Notes: generated by a model not told the origin, from the letters alone. Positions 33,477 to 44,380 are shown, counted from the stretch's first letter. The stretch: DNA of 64,000 nt from Neltuma alba (GCF_004799145.2 NW_021635468.1:1-64000), one strand, 5' to 3'. Program-made: numbers and translations.

Positions 33477-34531
33477 ATGCCCCGTTTGGTAGCAAGGAAT
33501 CGGAAGGAGAGAAGTGGAAGTGAAAGTGGAATCAAATTTTTTGGTTTGTTTGCTGCAGTGGAGCTCAATTCTTCGGGAAGTCACTTCCACCAAAAATGGT
33601 GGAACTGACTTCCACACTATGACCCACAGTTCCATTCCATGGAAGTGAAAATTTTCAGATCATTATATCCTCAATTTTATAACTTATTGACAAGTTTGCC
33701 CTTAACATTATAACCCCCCTTTCTTCTTAAACCATTCGACAACCTCCCTCTTTAGCAACCGCCGGCGACGGCAAGCCTCCATGAGAAGCACTGATAATGA
33801 CGAAGAAGCACCGGTGAAGACACGGTCGACTTCAGATCTAAGGGTAGAAGGTGACGACGGCTTCATCTGAGATTAGGAGGCAGCAGATTCATCATATAGT
33901 AGGAGGCGACAACTTCAGATCTATGAAGCACTGGAGCTGTAATCATTTTCCGCCATCATCCTTGTCTCCAACCCTTTCCCTTACGGCGGAGACGGCGGCT
34001 TCAGATTTCTCATATTTGAAGCCATGAGAGAGACTCGCGCAACCATCTTCTGCTGTTGTCCTCATGAGAGGTTGCGCGGACTCGTGATCATCCAATTTGA
34101 TTCAGTCTCGGGACCATGAAGCTTTGAGGAAGAGATTGCAATTTGTCCGAAACTCTCCGTCCTCGTCGTCTTCTTTTTCTCCTCTTATTTTATGATGATA
34201 CCTCTGCTTCTGAATCTTCTTTTTTTTTTTGTTTTTTAATTTGCTATTGATTATTGATGGCTGATAGTTGTTAAAAATGAAGGACAATGGTTGTGTTTGT
34301 GGTGGCCGGTGGCTGCGGTGGATTGCTATGGTGGCTGGTTGCTGACGGCGCGACCGAGAATTTGGACGGTGGGGAGGTTTTTTTTTTTTTAAGTCAAGGG
34401 CATATAGGTCTTTTCACATCATAAATGGACAATTATATCTCACTTCCATTAGCATACCAAACCTACTTTAGAATTCATTTCTACATTTATTTCCACTTCT
34501 ATTTCTTCTTCTACTGCCATCAAATGGTACC
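33477..34531. mobile_element. Tourist-like non-autonomous element, 1055 bp
   Basis: Left end ATGCCCCGTTTGGTAGC, right end (reverse complement) GGTACCATTTGATGGC, with TTA at 33474-33476 and 34532-34534. The right terminus ...GGTACC|TTA is the same as in the 1968-2544 element. The interior (33740-34380) is unusually GC-rich for this window and might be captured host sequence; no protein was recognised. Confidence 0.6.
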
Positions 34532-34593
34532 TTAACTAATTAAACTTTCAATTTTGTTGCAAATTCTATGCAATTATGTGAGGTTAATTAGTA

Positions 34594-37080
34594 CTCCTAT
34601 GATCTTATTTATAGGACAGAAATAAAAGGTATTTTTTAGTCCTATTTGTAGGTACTGGGAAAATTTTTTATATAGATGTACAATTTTACCCTTCATTTAT
34701 TATTTTGTTGACTTTATTTATATAAGATATAATCTATACTAAATAGAGATAAAATTAGAAAGTCATTAAATTTTAAATGAGAGTTAATAAATTTTAAAAT
34801 TTTTTTTAATCTGTATAAAATAGGGAAAAAGACAGAAAAATGCACTCTTAATTTCAGAAGTCCAAAAAGGTCCGCTGAATTCAACAAATCCCAGTTTGGT
34901 ACCATGAGACCAAATTGGGATTATTATGTGAAAGGAAAAGACCAAATTGCCCTTCATTTTAAATATTACTTTTAAAATATCACAGCCCCTACTGGCCGGC
35001 CGGCCACCGGACCTCCGGCGACGGCGGTCACCGGAGCTCCGGCGACCAGCCGACAATTGGTCACCGGAGCTCCGTCAGTCGGAATTTTTTTTTTTGAAAT
35101 TTTCACAATTTCAATATAACGGTTAACAACTTTTGTAATGCGATTAACAACTTTAATATAGCAATTAACAACAGCTTTTCTGGAAAATTCAACAAAGTCC
35201 GGCGACCGGAAACAATTTTTTTGAAAATTTTTACAACTTCAATATAACCGTTAACAACTTTTGTAACGCCATTAACAACTTTAATATAGCAATTAACAAC
35301 AGGTTTTCTGAGAAATTCAATAAACTCCGGCGACCGGAAACAATTTTTTGAAAATTTTTACAACTTCAATATAACGGTTAACAACTTTTATAATGCTATT
35401 AACAACTTTAATATAGCAATTAACAATAGCTTTTCTGGAAAATTCAACAAACTCCGGCGACCGGAAACAATTTTTTTGAAAATTTTTACAACTTCAATAT
35501 AACGGTTAACAACTTTTGTAACCCTGTTAACAACTTCAGTATAGCAGTTAACAACAGGTTTTTGAGTTATATAATTTTTCAAAAAAAAATTGTTGTTAAC
35601 TGCTATACTGAAGTTGTTAATAGGGTTACAAAAGTTGTTAACCGCTATATTGAAGTTGTAAAAATTTTCAAAAAAATTATTTCCGGTCGCCGGAGTTTGT
35701 TGAATTTCCCAGAAAACTTGTTGTTAATTACTATATTGAAGTTGTTAATAGCATTATAAAAGTTGTTAACCGTTATATTGGAGTTGTAAAAATTTTCAAC
35801 TTTAGTATAACGTTAACAGTTACGTTTTTTTGAAAATTTGTACAACTCCAATATAACGGTTAACAACTTAGATATAGCAGTTAACAACAAGTTTTTAAAT
35901 TCAAAAAGTGGCATTTTTATAATTTCAGTAATGTCTTTAACAAACTCAAAAACCTGTTGTTAACCGCTATACTGAAGTTGTTAACCGCTATATTGAAGTT
36001 GTAAAAATTTTCAAAAAAATTATTTCCGGTCGTCGGAGTTTGTTGAATTTCCCAGAAAACTTGTTGTTAATTGCTATATTGAAGTTGTTAATAGCATTAT
36101 AAAAGTTGTTAACCGTTATATTGAAGTTGTAAAAATTTTTAACTTCAGTATAATGTTAACAATTACGTTTTTTTGAAAATTTTTACAACTCCAATATAAC
36201 GATTAACAACTTTGATATAGCAGTTAACAACAAGTTTTTAAATTCAAAAATTGGCATTTTTATAACTTCAGTAATGTCTTTAACAAACTCAAAAACCTGT
36301 TGTTAACCGCTATACTGAAGTTGTTAATAGGGTTACAGAAGTTGTTAACCGCTATATTGAAGTTGTAAAAATTTTCAAAAACATTATTTCCGGTCGCCGG
36401 AGTTTGTTGAATTTTCCAGAAAAGCTGTTGTTAATTGCTATATTGAAGTTGTTAATAGCATTATAAAAGTTGTTAACCGTTATATTGAAGTTGTAAAAAT
36501 TTTCAAAAAAATTGTTTCCGGTCGCCGGAGTTTATTGAATTTCTCAAAAAACCTGTTGTTAATTGCTATATTGAAGTTGTTAATGGCGTTACAAAAGTTG
36601 TTAACGGTTATATTAAAGTTGTAAAAATTTTCAAAAAAATTGTTTCCGGTCGCCGGACTTTGTTGAATTTTCCAGAAAAGCTGTTGTTAATTGATATATT
36701 GAAGTTGTTAATCGCATTACAAAAATTGTTAACCGTTATATTGAAGTTGTGAAAATTTCAAAAAAAAAAATTCCGACCGACGGAGCTCCGGTGACCAATT
36801 GTCGGCTGGTCGCCGGAGCTCCGGTGACCGCCGTCGCCGGAGGTCCGGTGGCCGGCCGGCCAGTAGGGGCTGTGATATTTTAAAAGTAATATTTAAAATG
36901 AAGGGCAATTTGGTCTTTTCCTTTCAAATAATAATCCCAATTTGGTCTCATGGTACCAAACTGGGATTTGTTGAATTCAGCGGACCTTTTTGGGCTTCTG
37001 AAATTAAGAGTGTATTTTTCTGTCTTTTTCCCTATAAAATATATTAAAAGTATTTTATAAATAAAATCAGACGAGAATGT
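34594..37080. mobile_element. older MITE of the 31053-31319 family, split by the Mutator-like element
   Basis: 34594-34822 (CTCCTATGATCTTATTTATAGGAC...ATAGATGTACAATTTTACCC) and 37033 to about 37080 are the two halves of a member of the family at 8425-8990 and 31053-31319. The sequence around the break, TATAAAATATATTAAAAGTATTTTATAAA, matches the uninterrupted CATAAAACATATTGAAAATG at 8946-8965. Confidence 0.55.
34823..37032. mobile_element. Mutator-like foldback element (TIR-MULE type), 2210 bp, 9-bp target duplication
   Basis: Terminal inverted repeats start GGGAAAAAGACAGAAAAATG and extend over 200 bp with few mismatches, including a GC-rich block of GCCGGAGCTCCGGTGACC-like palindromes. Beyond that the arms stay broadly complementary to the centre through arrays of GTTAACAACTT(C/T)AATATAGC-type repeats. 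TATAAAATA is duplicated perfectly at 34814-34822 and 37033-37041. A 9-bp duplication with long TIRs is the signature of Mutator-superfamily transposition. No transposase is encoded, so it moved with help in trans. Confidence 0.88.
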
Positions 37081-37444
37081 CTTTGTCTCGTTAAATTGTT
37101 GAATGAGTGCTTTTATGTATTTGTCCCATAATGGCCTCTTGCCTACTTTTCAGTCAAAGTAAATTATCAAGAGTAATCATTACCTATAGACAGCATTACG
37201 CGTCCGTCAAGCTGACCGGAATGAGAGAGAAGATTTCACAGACTCCGTGGGCCCACAGATACAAAGTAACGGCAGTTTGCCCAAGTTAACGGTTTGGTTA
37301 CTTTTGCCGGTCTATTCCCAGGCACCAAATGAGTGATCAGGGACCCATTACGGCGTGCTGAGTGCTGAGCAGGGGGACCTTTGTTTCTTTTGTTTTTTGC
37401 CTTTTTTTTTTTACTTTTTTTCTCTCTTATTCACCACAAAAATA

Positions 37445-37694
37445 ATATATCCTTAATATAAAGATTTGTTTGATTTTTATTTTGATTTTAAATATAAGAT
37501 CTTAATCCACTTTATCTTTCACATTTATCTATTTTCTTTCAAAATAGTCATGTAATAATGGTAGGTTTAACCAATACATTTAATTAGTAAGGATATTTTT
37601 TAAAAAATCTATTTTATTACAAATAATTAATTTATTCAGTTTTCTTAATCTTCTCAAATTAGTCAACTAACTCTTATATTAAAGACCTAAGGTA
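37445..37694. mobile_element. Stowaway-like MITE of the CTACCTCC family, diverged
   Basis: Interior matches 40230-40496 (CCTTAATATAA, TTGATTTTTATTTTG, AACCAATACATTTAATTAGTAAGGATATTTT, TTAGTCAACTAACTCTTATA). The right end AGACCTAAGGTAG precedes TA; the left end is eroded. Confidence 0.55.
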
Positions 37695-37710
37695 GTATAT
37701 ATTAAAATTA

Positions 37711-38066
37711 TTTTTGGATTAAGTTTCATTCAATACTCTAAAATATTTTTTATGTGTATTTAGCAAAATAACTAGATGTATCTAAAATATATTTTAAAAC
37801 GTTGGATGGCTCACAAAATATTTTAGATACTGAACGTATTTTGAAAAAATATTTCAGAGTGATGGATGAATCAAAAAATATTTCTAGGATACTGAACTTA
37901 CCTGAAAAATAATTTAGGGTGTTAGATAATTATATTAGAAAATACTTTAAAATGTGGTGCTCATCTGGGGAAAAAAAAATACTTCAAATGAAACACAATA
38001 TTTTAGAGTAACGAATATACCTGGAAAAAAATACTCTGAAGTATTAAACGAAGCTTAAACCAAAAA
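37711..38066. mobile_element. foldback MITE related to 10025-10402
   Basis: Ends TTTTTGGATTAAGTTTCATTC...and its diverged reverse complement GAAGCTTAAACCAAAAA. The interior has many AAATATTTTAGAGTA-like motifs as in the element at 10025-10402. Exact ends are approximate. Confidence 0.45.
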
Positions 38067-38149
38067 TCATTTTTATACACACACACATATATATTTTAAT
38101 AAACACGATAGGGGGGAGCCTAAAGTCCCACACTGCTCAGCGCTCCAAA

Positions 38150-40877
38150 GGCTCATTCTACTTAGCCTGTCACCATTTTGGTCCTCGTCCTCCTCAAGCC
38201 GTCGCCGTCGTTCATCGCTGCTTTGTGATCCTCAGTCCGCCATCTGTTGCGTCACTCGGCGAACTCCATCAATTTTTGCAGAGCTCCCTCCTCCAGGTAG
38301 GCTCTCCCTTCTTAATAATTTCGATTTTTAAACTTTAAACGTAACATGTGACTGGACCTCTGATCTGTGATGCAGTATTCTTCAACTGCATTCACTCATT
38401 GCCATTAGTGAAAGTAATGATTAACTCTGTTTTGTTATGTATTTTGCATTATTTTAACTCTGGTTTGCCGATCTGACCGGAGACTCTCGAACATTCCCCA
38501 TTCAGGACCTTGCTAAATATTATGCATGCGCATATGACACAGGGGGGCAGAGACCAGCGTGCTTCGAGTAATCTAATCTAAGTGCATTTTGTATAAAGTT
38601 GGAATTTCTTAATAAAAGAAATGCCAACAAAGCCGACTATGATTAGTAACAATTTAATATCCCCGGACAAATGACAACATGACAACTAACAATCAGCCTA
38701 ATATAATTTTTGGTTACTAAAATTCGGTCCTATTTTAGTTTGGGTTCATCGAATCGCAAACCTGTGATTTTAGTCTTTAAAATTTAATTTTCTTAAAATG
38801 TTAGTTTCTAGAGTTTCAGGATATAATGGTGTTAAAATTTGCTGAAGTATCATAAACTGCGTTAAAATGTTGATTTTGACTCACAAAATAATATTTAATT
38901 GGATCTTGTGTAGATAATAAAAAAGAAGAAAAAAAACAATAGGCCCTCAAACATAGCTATTTAACCCGTTTTTATTTGAGAAGCTATTCACTGTACTTTA
39001 AGAATTCATCCCCCTCATCCTCTGCTTTGGCTTTTGAGGATCTTCTCTTTTTTTTTTTTTTTTAATCCACATAAAATTTAGTTATGCATTGTTTAGTGAG
39101 TTCACATCATCACTTTAATATTGTTTATGATACTTCTGCAGATTTTAACATTATTACACTCAGTGGGTAAAAAACCTTTCAAGTTTATACAAAACATTAT
39201 TAGAAGTTTAGCTCGGCTAACCCCATCAATTTGCAGAGCTCCCTCTTCCCGGTAGTCTCTCCCTTCTTAATAATTTCGATTTTTAGACTTCAAACGTAAG
39301 ATGTGACTGAACCTCTGATCTGTGATGGAGTATTCTTACAACTGCATTCACTGATTGCCCGAAGTAAAAGGAACCTAATGTGAACGTGTCGTACGTAGCT
39401 GGGATTAAAAATAATGATTAACTCTGGTTTGTTACGTATTTTACATTAGCTGGTAAATAACATATTATTATTTTAATTTGGCCTTGGGATAGCATGTAAT
39501 ATTTTTAATTAAATTATATTACTTTAATCCTAGCCGATCTGACCGGGGACTCTTGAACATGCCCTTCAGAACCTTGCTAATTGTGCATCCCTATGGAATA
39601 TGACATAGCGGGGCAGAGACCAGCGTACTTCGAGTAATCCAAGTGCATTTTGTATAAGTTGGAATTTCTGAGTAGTAGTTCATCTGGAAGAGAGGCAATA
39701 AAAGTATGCCTGAGATTGACATCATTAGCTCTTCCAAGCATGTAATATTTTTCAGACATTTTCTGGAAATGTTTCTGCAAGTCTCTTTTGTCTAAAATGT
39801 TAGTTTCTAGAATCTAGAGGAATAATAGTGTTAAAATTTGCTGAAGTGTCATAAATGGCTTTAAAATGTTGATGTTAACTCACAAAATGGTACGTAATTG
39901 AATCTTTTGTAGACAATAAAGAGGAAAAAAACAAACAAGAATAGGTTCTCAAAACATAGCCATTTGTTTGAGAAGCTATTCACTGTATTTTAAGAATTCA
40001 TCCCCGCTGTTGCTTTTTGAGGATCTTCTCTTTTTGTTCTTTTTAAATTCACACCAGAGCTAGTTATGCATCATTTAGTGAGTTCACATTACCATTTTAA
40101 TGTTATTTATGACACTTTTGTAGATTTTAGCACCACTACACTCTTAGACTAAATTCAAGGAATTAAAAATTTTGAAATTTAAGAGGTCAAAACTAAAACA
40201 TGTTCAAATTTTAGGGACCAAAAATTATACTACCTTCTTTCCTTAATATAAGATTTCATTTAACTTTTATTTTGGTCCTAAATATTAGACCCCAATCCAC
40301 TTTGTCTCTAATATTTATGTATTTTTTTTCTAAGGTAATCCTTCTAATAATGGTAGTTCTAACTAACACACTTGATTAGCAAGGATATTTTAAGAAAAAC
40401 AACACCTATTTATTACAAATAACTAACTTAACTTAATTTATTTTCTTAAATTCTTTAAATTAGTCAATTAGTTCTTATAATTAGGACCGGAGGTAGTATT
40501 AATTCTATACAAAGCAAGTCAACTTTATTGAGACTAAGCATACAGGGGATGATGAGGCGGTGACCCAGCGTAATTTCGCAATGCAAACACCTTCATGTGA
40601 TCCAATGAAAAAATGGCTTGGACAGATTCTGCCGAAAGACTTTACGGATTTAAAATTAAAAAAATGAGAGCTAAATTAATTGAGATTACTTGTGGTGGCC
40701 CATATTATTTTTAATTAAATGGGCATACGTTAAAGTCATGAGGTTACAAGCCAACGACTTTTAACTCACAAAAATCTCTCTTGCCACTGGGCTACAAGAA
40801 CATTAGCGGCGCATTCATCATTGTTATAACTTGCTTGTTGCTTCTATTGTTGACTAGTTACAGGGTGATGATAAGGA
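38150..40877. repeat. segmental duplication, 5' flank of TNL-B (copy B, partly doubled)
   Basis: Homologous to 12378-13995, but the proximal part occurs twice here: about 38160-39170 and about 39190-40225 each contain the GCAGAGCTCCCTC block, the ATGTGACTG(A/G)ACCTCTGATCTGTGATG block, the GGGGCAGAGACCAGCGT block and the AAATGTTAGTTTCTAGA block. The region then continues with 40500-40877, matching 13560-13995. A MITE at 40230-40496 was added only in this copy. Confidence 0.75.
40230..40496. mobile_element. Stowaway-like MITE, 267 bp
   Basis: CTACCTTCTTTCCTTAATAT at the left, ATTAGGACCGGAGGTAG at the right, flanked by TA on both sides (40228-40229, 40497-40498). Absent from the equivalent place in the TNL-A flank, so it inserted after the locus duplicated. 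Confidence 0.8.
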
Positions 40878-40887
40878 TTTCTATCCC

Positions 40888-41531
40888 ATGGAGTATTTGG
40901 AGAGCAGCCCATCATCGTTGAAACCGAGTCATGTATATATCAGCTTTAGAGGTGATGAAGACACTCGTAAATTCATGCATAGCCTTTCGGCTGCTCTTAA
41001 AGCAGAAGGCTTCAGAATCTTCGGAGACGATAAGAAGCATGAAAATCCAGACTCCAATCTTCCACATCACCTTCTTCAAGCAATTGATGAGTCCTGGATT
41101 TTGATTGTTGTCTTCTCCAAGAACTACGCTTCTTCATGCTGGTGTTTAAAGGAACGGTCACAGGTTGCTGGGCGCATCATTAGTTATCACATTGTACCTC
41201 AGTGTGAGGTCTTATCATCACCGGTTTTTTACAGTGCGCATCCATTGTACGCTGTCGATGCTGAACGACAAGAAATGTGCAAAGCAAACATATACAAGGT
41301 GAACAGATGGAGGGAAGCTCTGAAACAAGGGTGCCGTGTCTCTGGCCGCCGGAGTAACTCAGATAGGTTTATAGCAGTTTATTACGATGTGGATCCAAAA
41401 TCCTTTGCTCAACATATTCAACAAGCATGCACACAAGATTCATTTGAGATAACCCAATGGGAGAGGAAGGTTATCGAACTAGTGGCCCCTGTCTGGCAAG
41501 TGCGGAATGAGTGCGTAATTTTACTCTCTCT

Positions 41532-41566
<35 letters not shown>

Positions 41567-44041
41567 TTATATCTCAGACATGCATACTTTTGGCCAAAAC
41601 AACAAGCTGTTGTACTAGCAGACCTCAACTCCAGATGCAATATGGATATTATATAATTTGTGTATATATATCTATTTAAAAAATTTAGATGTCACTTCTA
41701 AGTTGTCCTGATAAAAGCCACACACCAATAATAGCAGAGGATCTTTAAGAGGAAACAAATTTGATTGATTTGGCGTTCCACTTTCTCTTTTTCAGCTCAG
41801 GGTTACAGGTTATTCCAAAAATTGTTAAAGAAGTCAAGTCTAAAATAGATAAACTATTTTATGACTTCTTCGGATTTGTTGGGATGCAATCTCAAGTGGA
41901 AGAAGTGGAAAAGCTTTTGGATTTGAATGCAGATGATGAAGTTCGAGTTGTTGGCATTTGTGGTATGAGCGGATTGGGGAAATCTTCTATTGCTACTGTT
42001 TTATATCTTAAGATCTTTCACTTTTTTGATGCCTTTTGTTTCCTTCCCAATCTAAGTGGACGTTTAAAGCACGGTGACATAACTCTACAAGAACTTCTGC
42101 ATAGACATTTGATGACAGAGAATTCAGAGATGAAGGATTTTCTAGACAAAGAGTTCTTACGATGCAAAAGGTTAAGAAAGCACAAGTTTCTTATAGTTCT
42201 TGATGGTGTCGATGTTGTACAACATCTACAAGAGTTGAACTTAGTTCAAAAATCCAATTGTTTTGGCGGGGGGAGTAGAATCATTATAACAACTAGAGAC
42301 GAACAAGTCCTTCAAAAATATGAGGTTAAAACCATTTATAGACCTAAACTTTTGTCCAAGGAGGAAGGTTTCGAACTACTTTGCTCTCAAGCTTTTCAAG
42401 GGGGATATCCTATTGGTGAATTCAGAGAGATGATAGATAGGGTGTTGGAATATGCTAATGGCCTTCCATTAGCAATTGAAATATTGGGTTCATCCTTTTT
42501 TGGAAAAGGCATTGCAGAATGGAGAAGTTTGCTGGATAGGGAAGAAATTATTCCTCCCTATGAGATCATAAGGGTGCTTAGAAAAAGTTTTGACGAACTT
42601 GATCACATGAGTAAGGAAATGTTTTTGGACATAGCATGTTTCTTTGTCGGGAAGGACATTAACTGTGTGAAGGAAATTTTACATGATTGCATCGATTGCT
42701 CTGTTGATATAGAAATTCTTATTCAGAAATCAGTCATCACAATTGCAAATGAGAGGATACAAATGCATAGTATGTTGCAAGCAATGGGGCGAGATATTAT
42801 TCGACGACAATATCCGTATCAACAAAGCCGATTATACCTTTATGGTGACATTAAATCTGTTATGGAGAAGAAAAGAAACACGGTAAGTTTTGACACCACT
42901 TTTTAGCATATTACAATATGAAAAGCTAAAACAATAATCTAACATGTCATTATTTTTGTGTACAAATGCGTTTACTCTCCCAGGTGATGAAAAATGTTGA
43001 AGCTCAGCCAGATAACATCGAATCTGTTAGTGAGAGACAGAGATACACATGGGTAAGTTTTGATGGCCCTTTTTAGCATTACATTACAAATGAGAAGTTA
43101 AAGTAATAATCTGACATTTCAGCATCTCTATATATAAATGCATTTATAATCCTAGATGGTGGAAGGTGTTGAAGCTATAGCCTTGGATTTGGAAGAGCCA
43201 AAAATGGCTTCATTGAGGGTTGATGGTTTATCACATATGATCAACCTTAGATTGCTGATATTCCGTAATGTGGAATTTTCTGGAACCCTCAATAATCTTT
43301 CAAGCAAGTTGCGATATGTTTCATGGCATCAATATCCTTTCACTTCTTTACCGTCGGGTTTTCAATCTGACACACTTGTTCAACTGATTATGCCTGAAAG
43401 CAGCATGACAGAAGTATGGAAGGGCAGAATGGTATGTTCATGTTCTTCTTTCAGTTCTTAGATATTTAAATTACTAGAAATTATTCAATCAAACTCCCAA
43501 ACAAATATAGATACCTTTTACCTGTTGTTAAATATCCCCCAAGTGTCTTGTTTTAATACAAAAAGTACTATATATTCTCCATTCACAGATGCTCCCTGCT
43601 TTGAGAAAACTGAATCTAAGTGGCTCCAAAACTTTGACCAAGACGCCAGATTTTGGTGGGGTTCCAAATCTTGAGAGGCTAGAGCTCGAAGGATGTACTG
43701 GATTGTTGCAACTTGATCCATCTGTTGCTAAACTTCCAAAGCTCAGATTCTTGAACTTGAAAGGTTGCATCAATCTTGTCAGTATCCCTAATTCCATGTT
43801 TTGTCTGAACTCGTTGGAAGTCCTAAATCTTGCGGGCTGCTCTAAACTTGCATATTGCTTGAAGTTTTCTCCAATGAGGAGCTTGATACAAGTGAGGCTG
43901 CTTAGCATCTGGGACAGTCCATTCTTGGAAAACTTTTTGTACTTTCTTCTGTTGGTTTTACCAGAACAAAAGAGATACGATGACTTTGTTTCTTGTTGTC
44001 TTATTCACTTGATGTGTACTTGTGAGGTCAAATATGTATAA
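40888..44041 (+). CDS. TNL-B: TIR-NBS-LRR immune receptor, five exons, about 835 aa, short LRR
   Basis: Exons 40888-41510, 41796-42882, 42984-43052, 43156-43431, 43589-44041; phases agree throughout. TIR (residues 15-205): SHVYISFRGDEDTRKFMHSL, IFGDDKK, LPHHLLQAIDESW, SKNYASSCWCLKER with the catalytic Glu at 89, YYDVDP at 165-170. About 55 residues more than usual lie between them. NB-ARC (about 235-560): P-loop GMSGLGKS at 264-271, kinase-2 LIVLDGVD, RNBS-B GSRIIITTRD, GLPLAIEILG, and MHS (531-533) in place of MHD. Exon 3 encodes a 23-residue linker; exons 4-5 hold the pre-LRR and about four LRRs (KLNLSGSKTL, LERLELEGC, FLNLKGC, VLNLAGC). The protein then ends in non-LRR residues, shorter than typical TNLs (1000 or more). 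As a class these cytosolic or nuclear receptors sense pathogen effectors and act through EDS1. The frame is intact, but the truncated LRR makes function uncertain. Confidence 0.85.
41511..41795 (+). other. TNL-B intron 1 with CT/TA microsatellite
   Basis: Donor GTGCGT at 41511, acceptor TTTTTCAG ending at 41795. CT repeats then TA repeats occupy about 41522-41572. Reading the TIR frame through the donor instead would add about 56 residues (to 41679). Confidence 0.75.
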
Positions 44042-44380
44042 AGCTCAAGTCATGAGAGTCCGTACGAGTGTATTTGGTAAGCATGGGAATAATATAGTGT
44101 GATTGTCTCTTTATTTTGCGGCAGCAATTACTTAGATATATTTCTGGTGCTATTGCAGATTAGTTCCTAATGAACAATTATTTAAAGAAAAATTTTTATA
44201 TATTTATCAAAACATATCAAATCATGAAATTGTGAAACCTTGCACTAAATAAATGTTTCTCCTACAAGTCTTTAAATAGGTGTACATCAGCCACTCACAC
44301 TCGCTATAAAATCTAGCAGCAAAATAATAATCTGACTAGGAATAATATAAATAAGTCTTAAGCTTGATATTACTTTGACT
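44042..44380. other. intergenic between TNL-B and the aquaporin 3' end
   Basis: Convergent genes; AT-rich spacer probably carrying both 3' untranslated regions. No further LRR-coding sequence was found. Confidence 0.5.

Noticed and set aside
35100..36770. CRISPR-like array of short repeats
   Set aside because: The repeats are part of an inverted-arm transposon in a plant genome, vary in length and have no spacer regularity or cas genes.
34784..37047. Arg/Gly-rich 82-90 codon frames at both ends of the foldback element
   Set aside because: They are mirror images encoded by the inverted terminal repeats (GC-rich palindromes), not conserved proteins.
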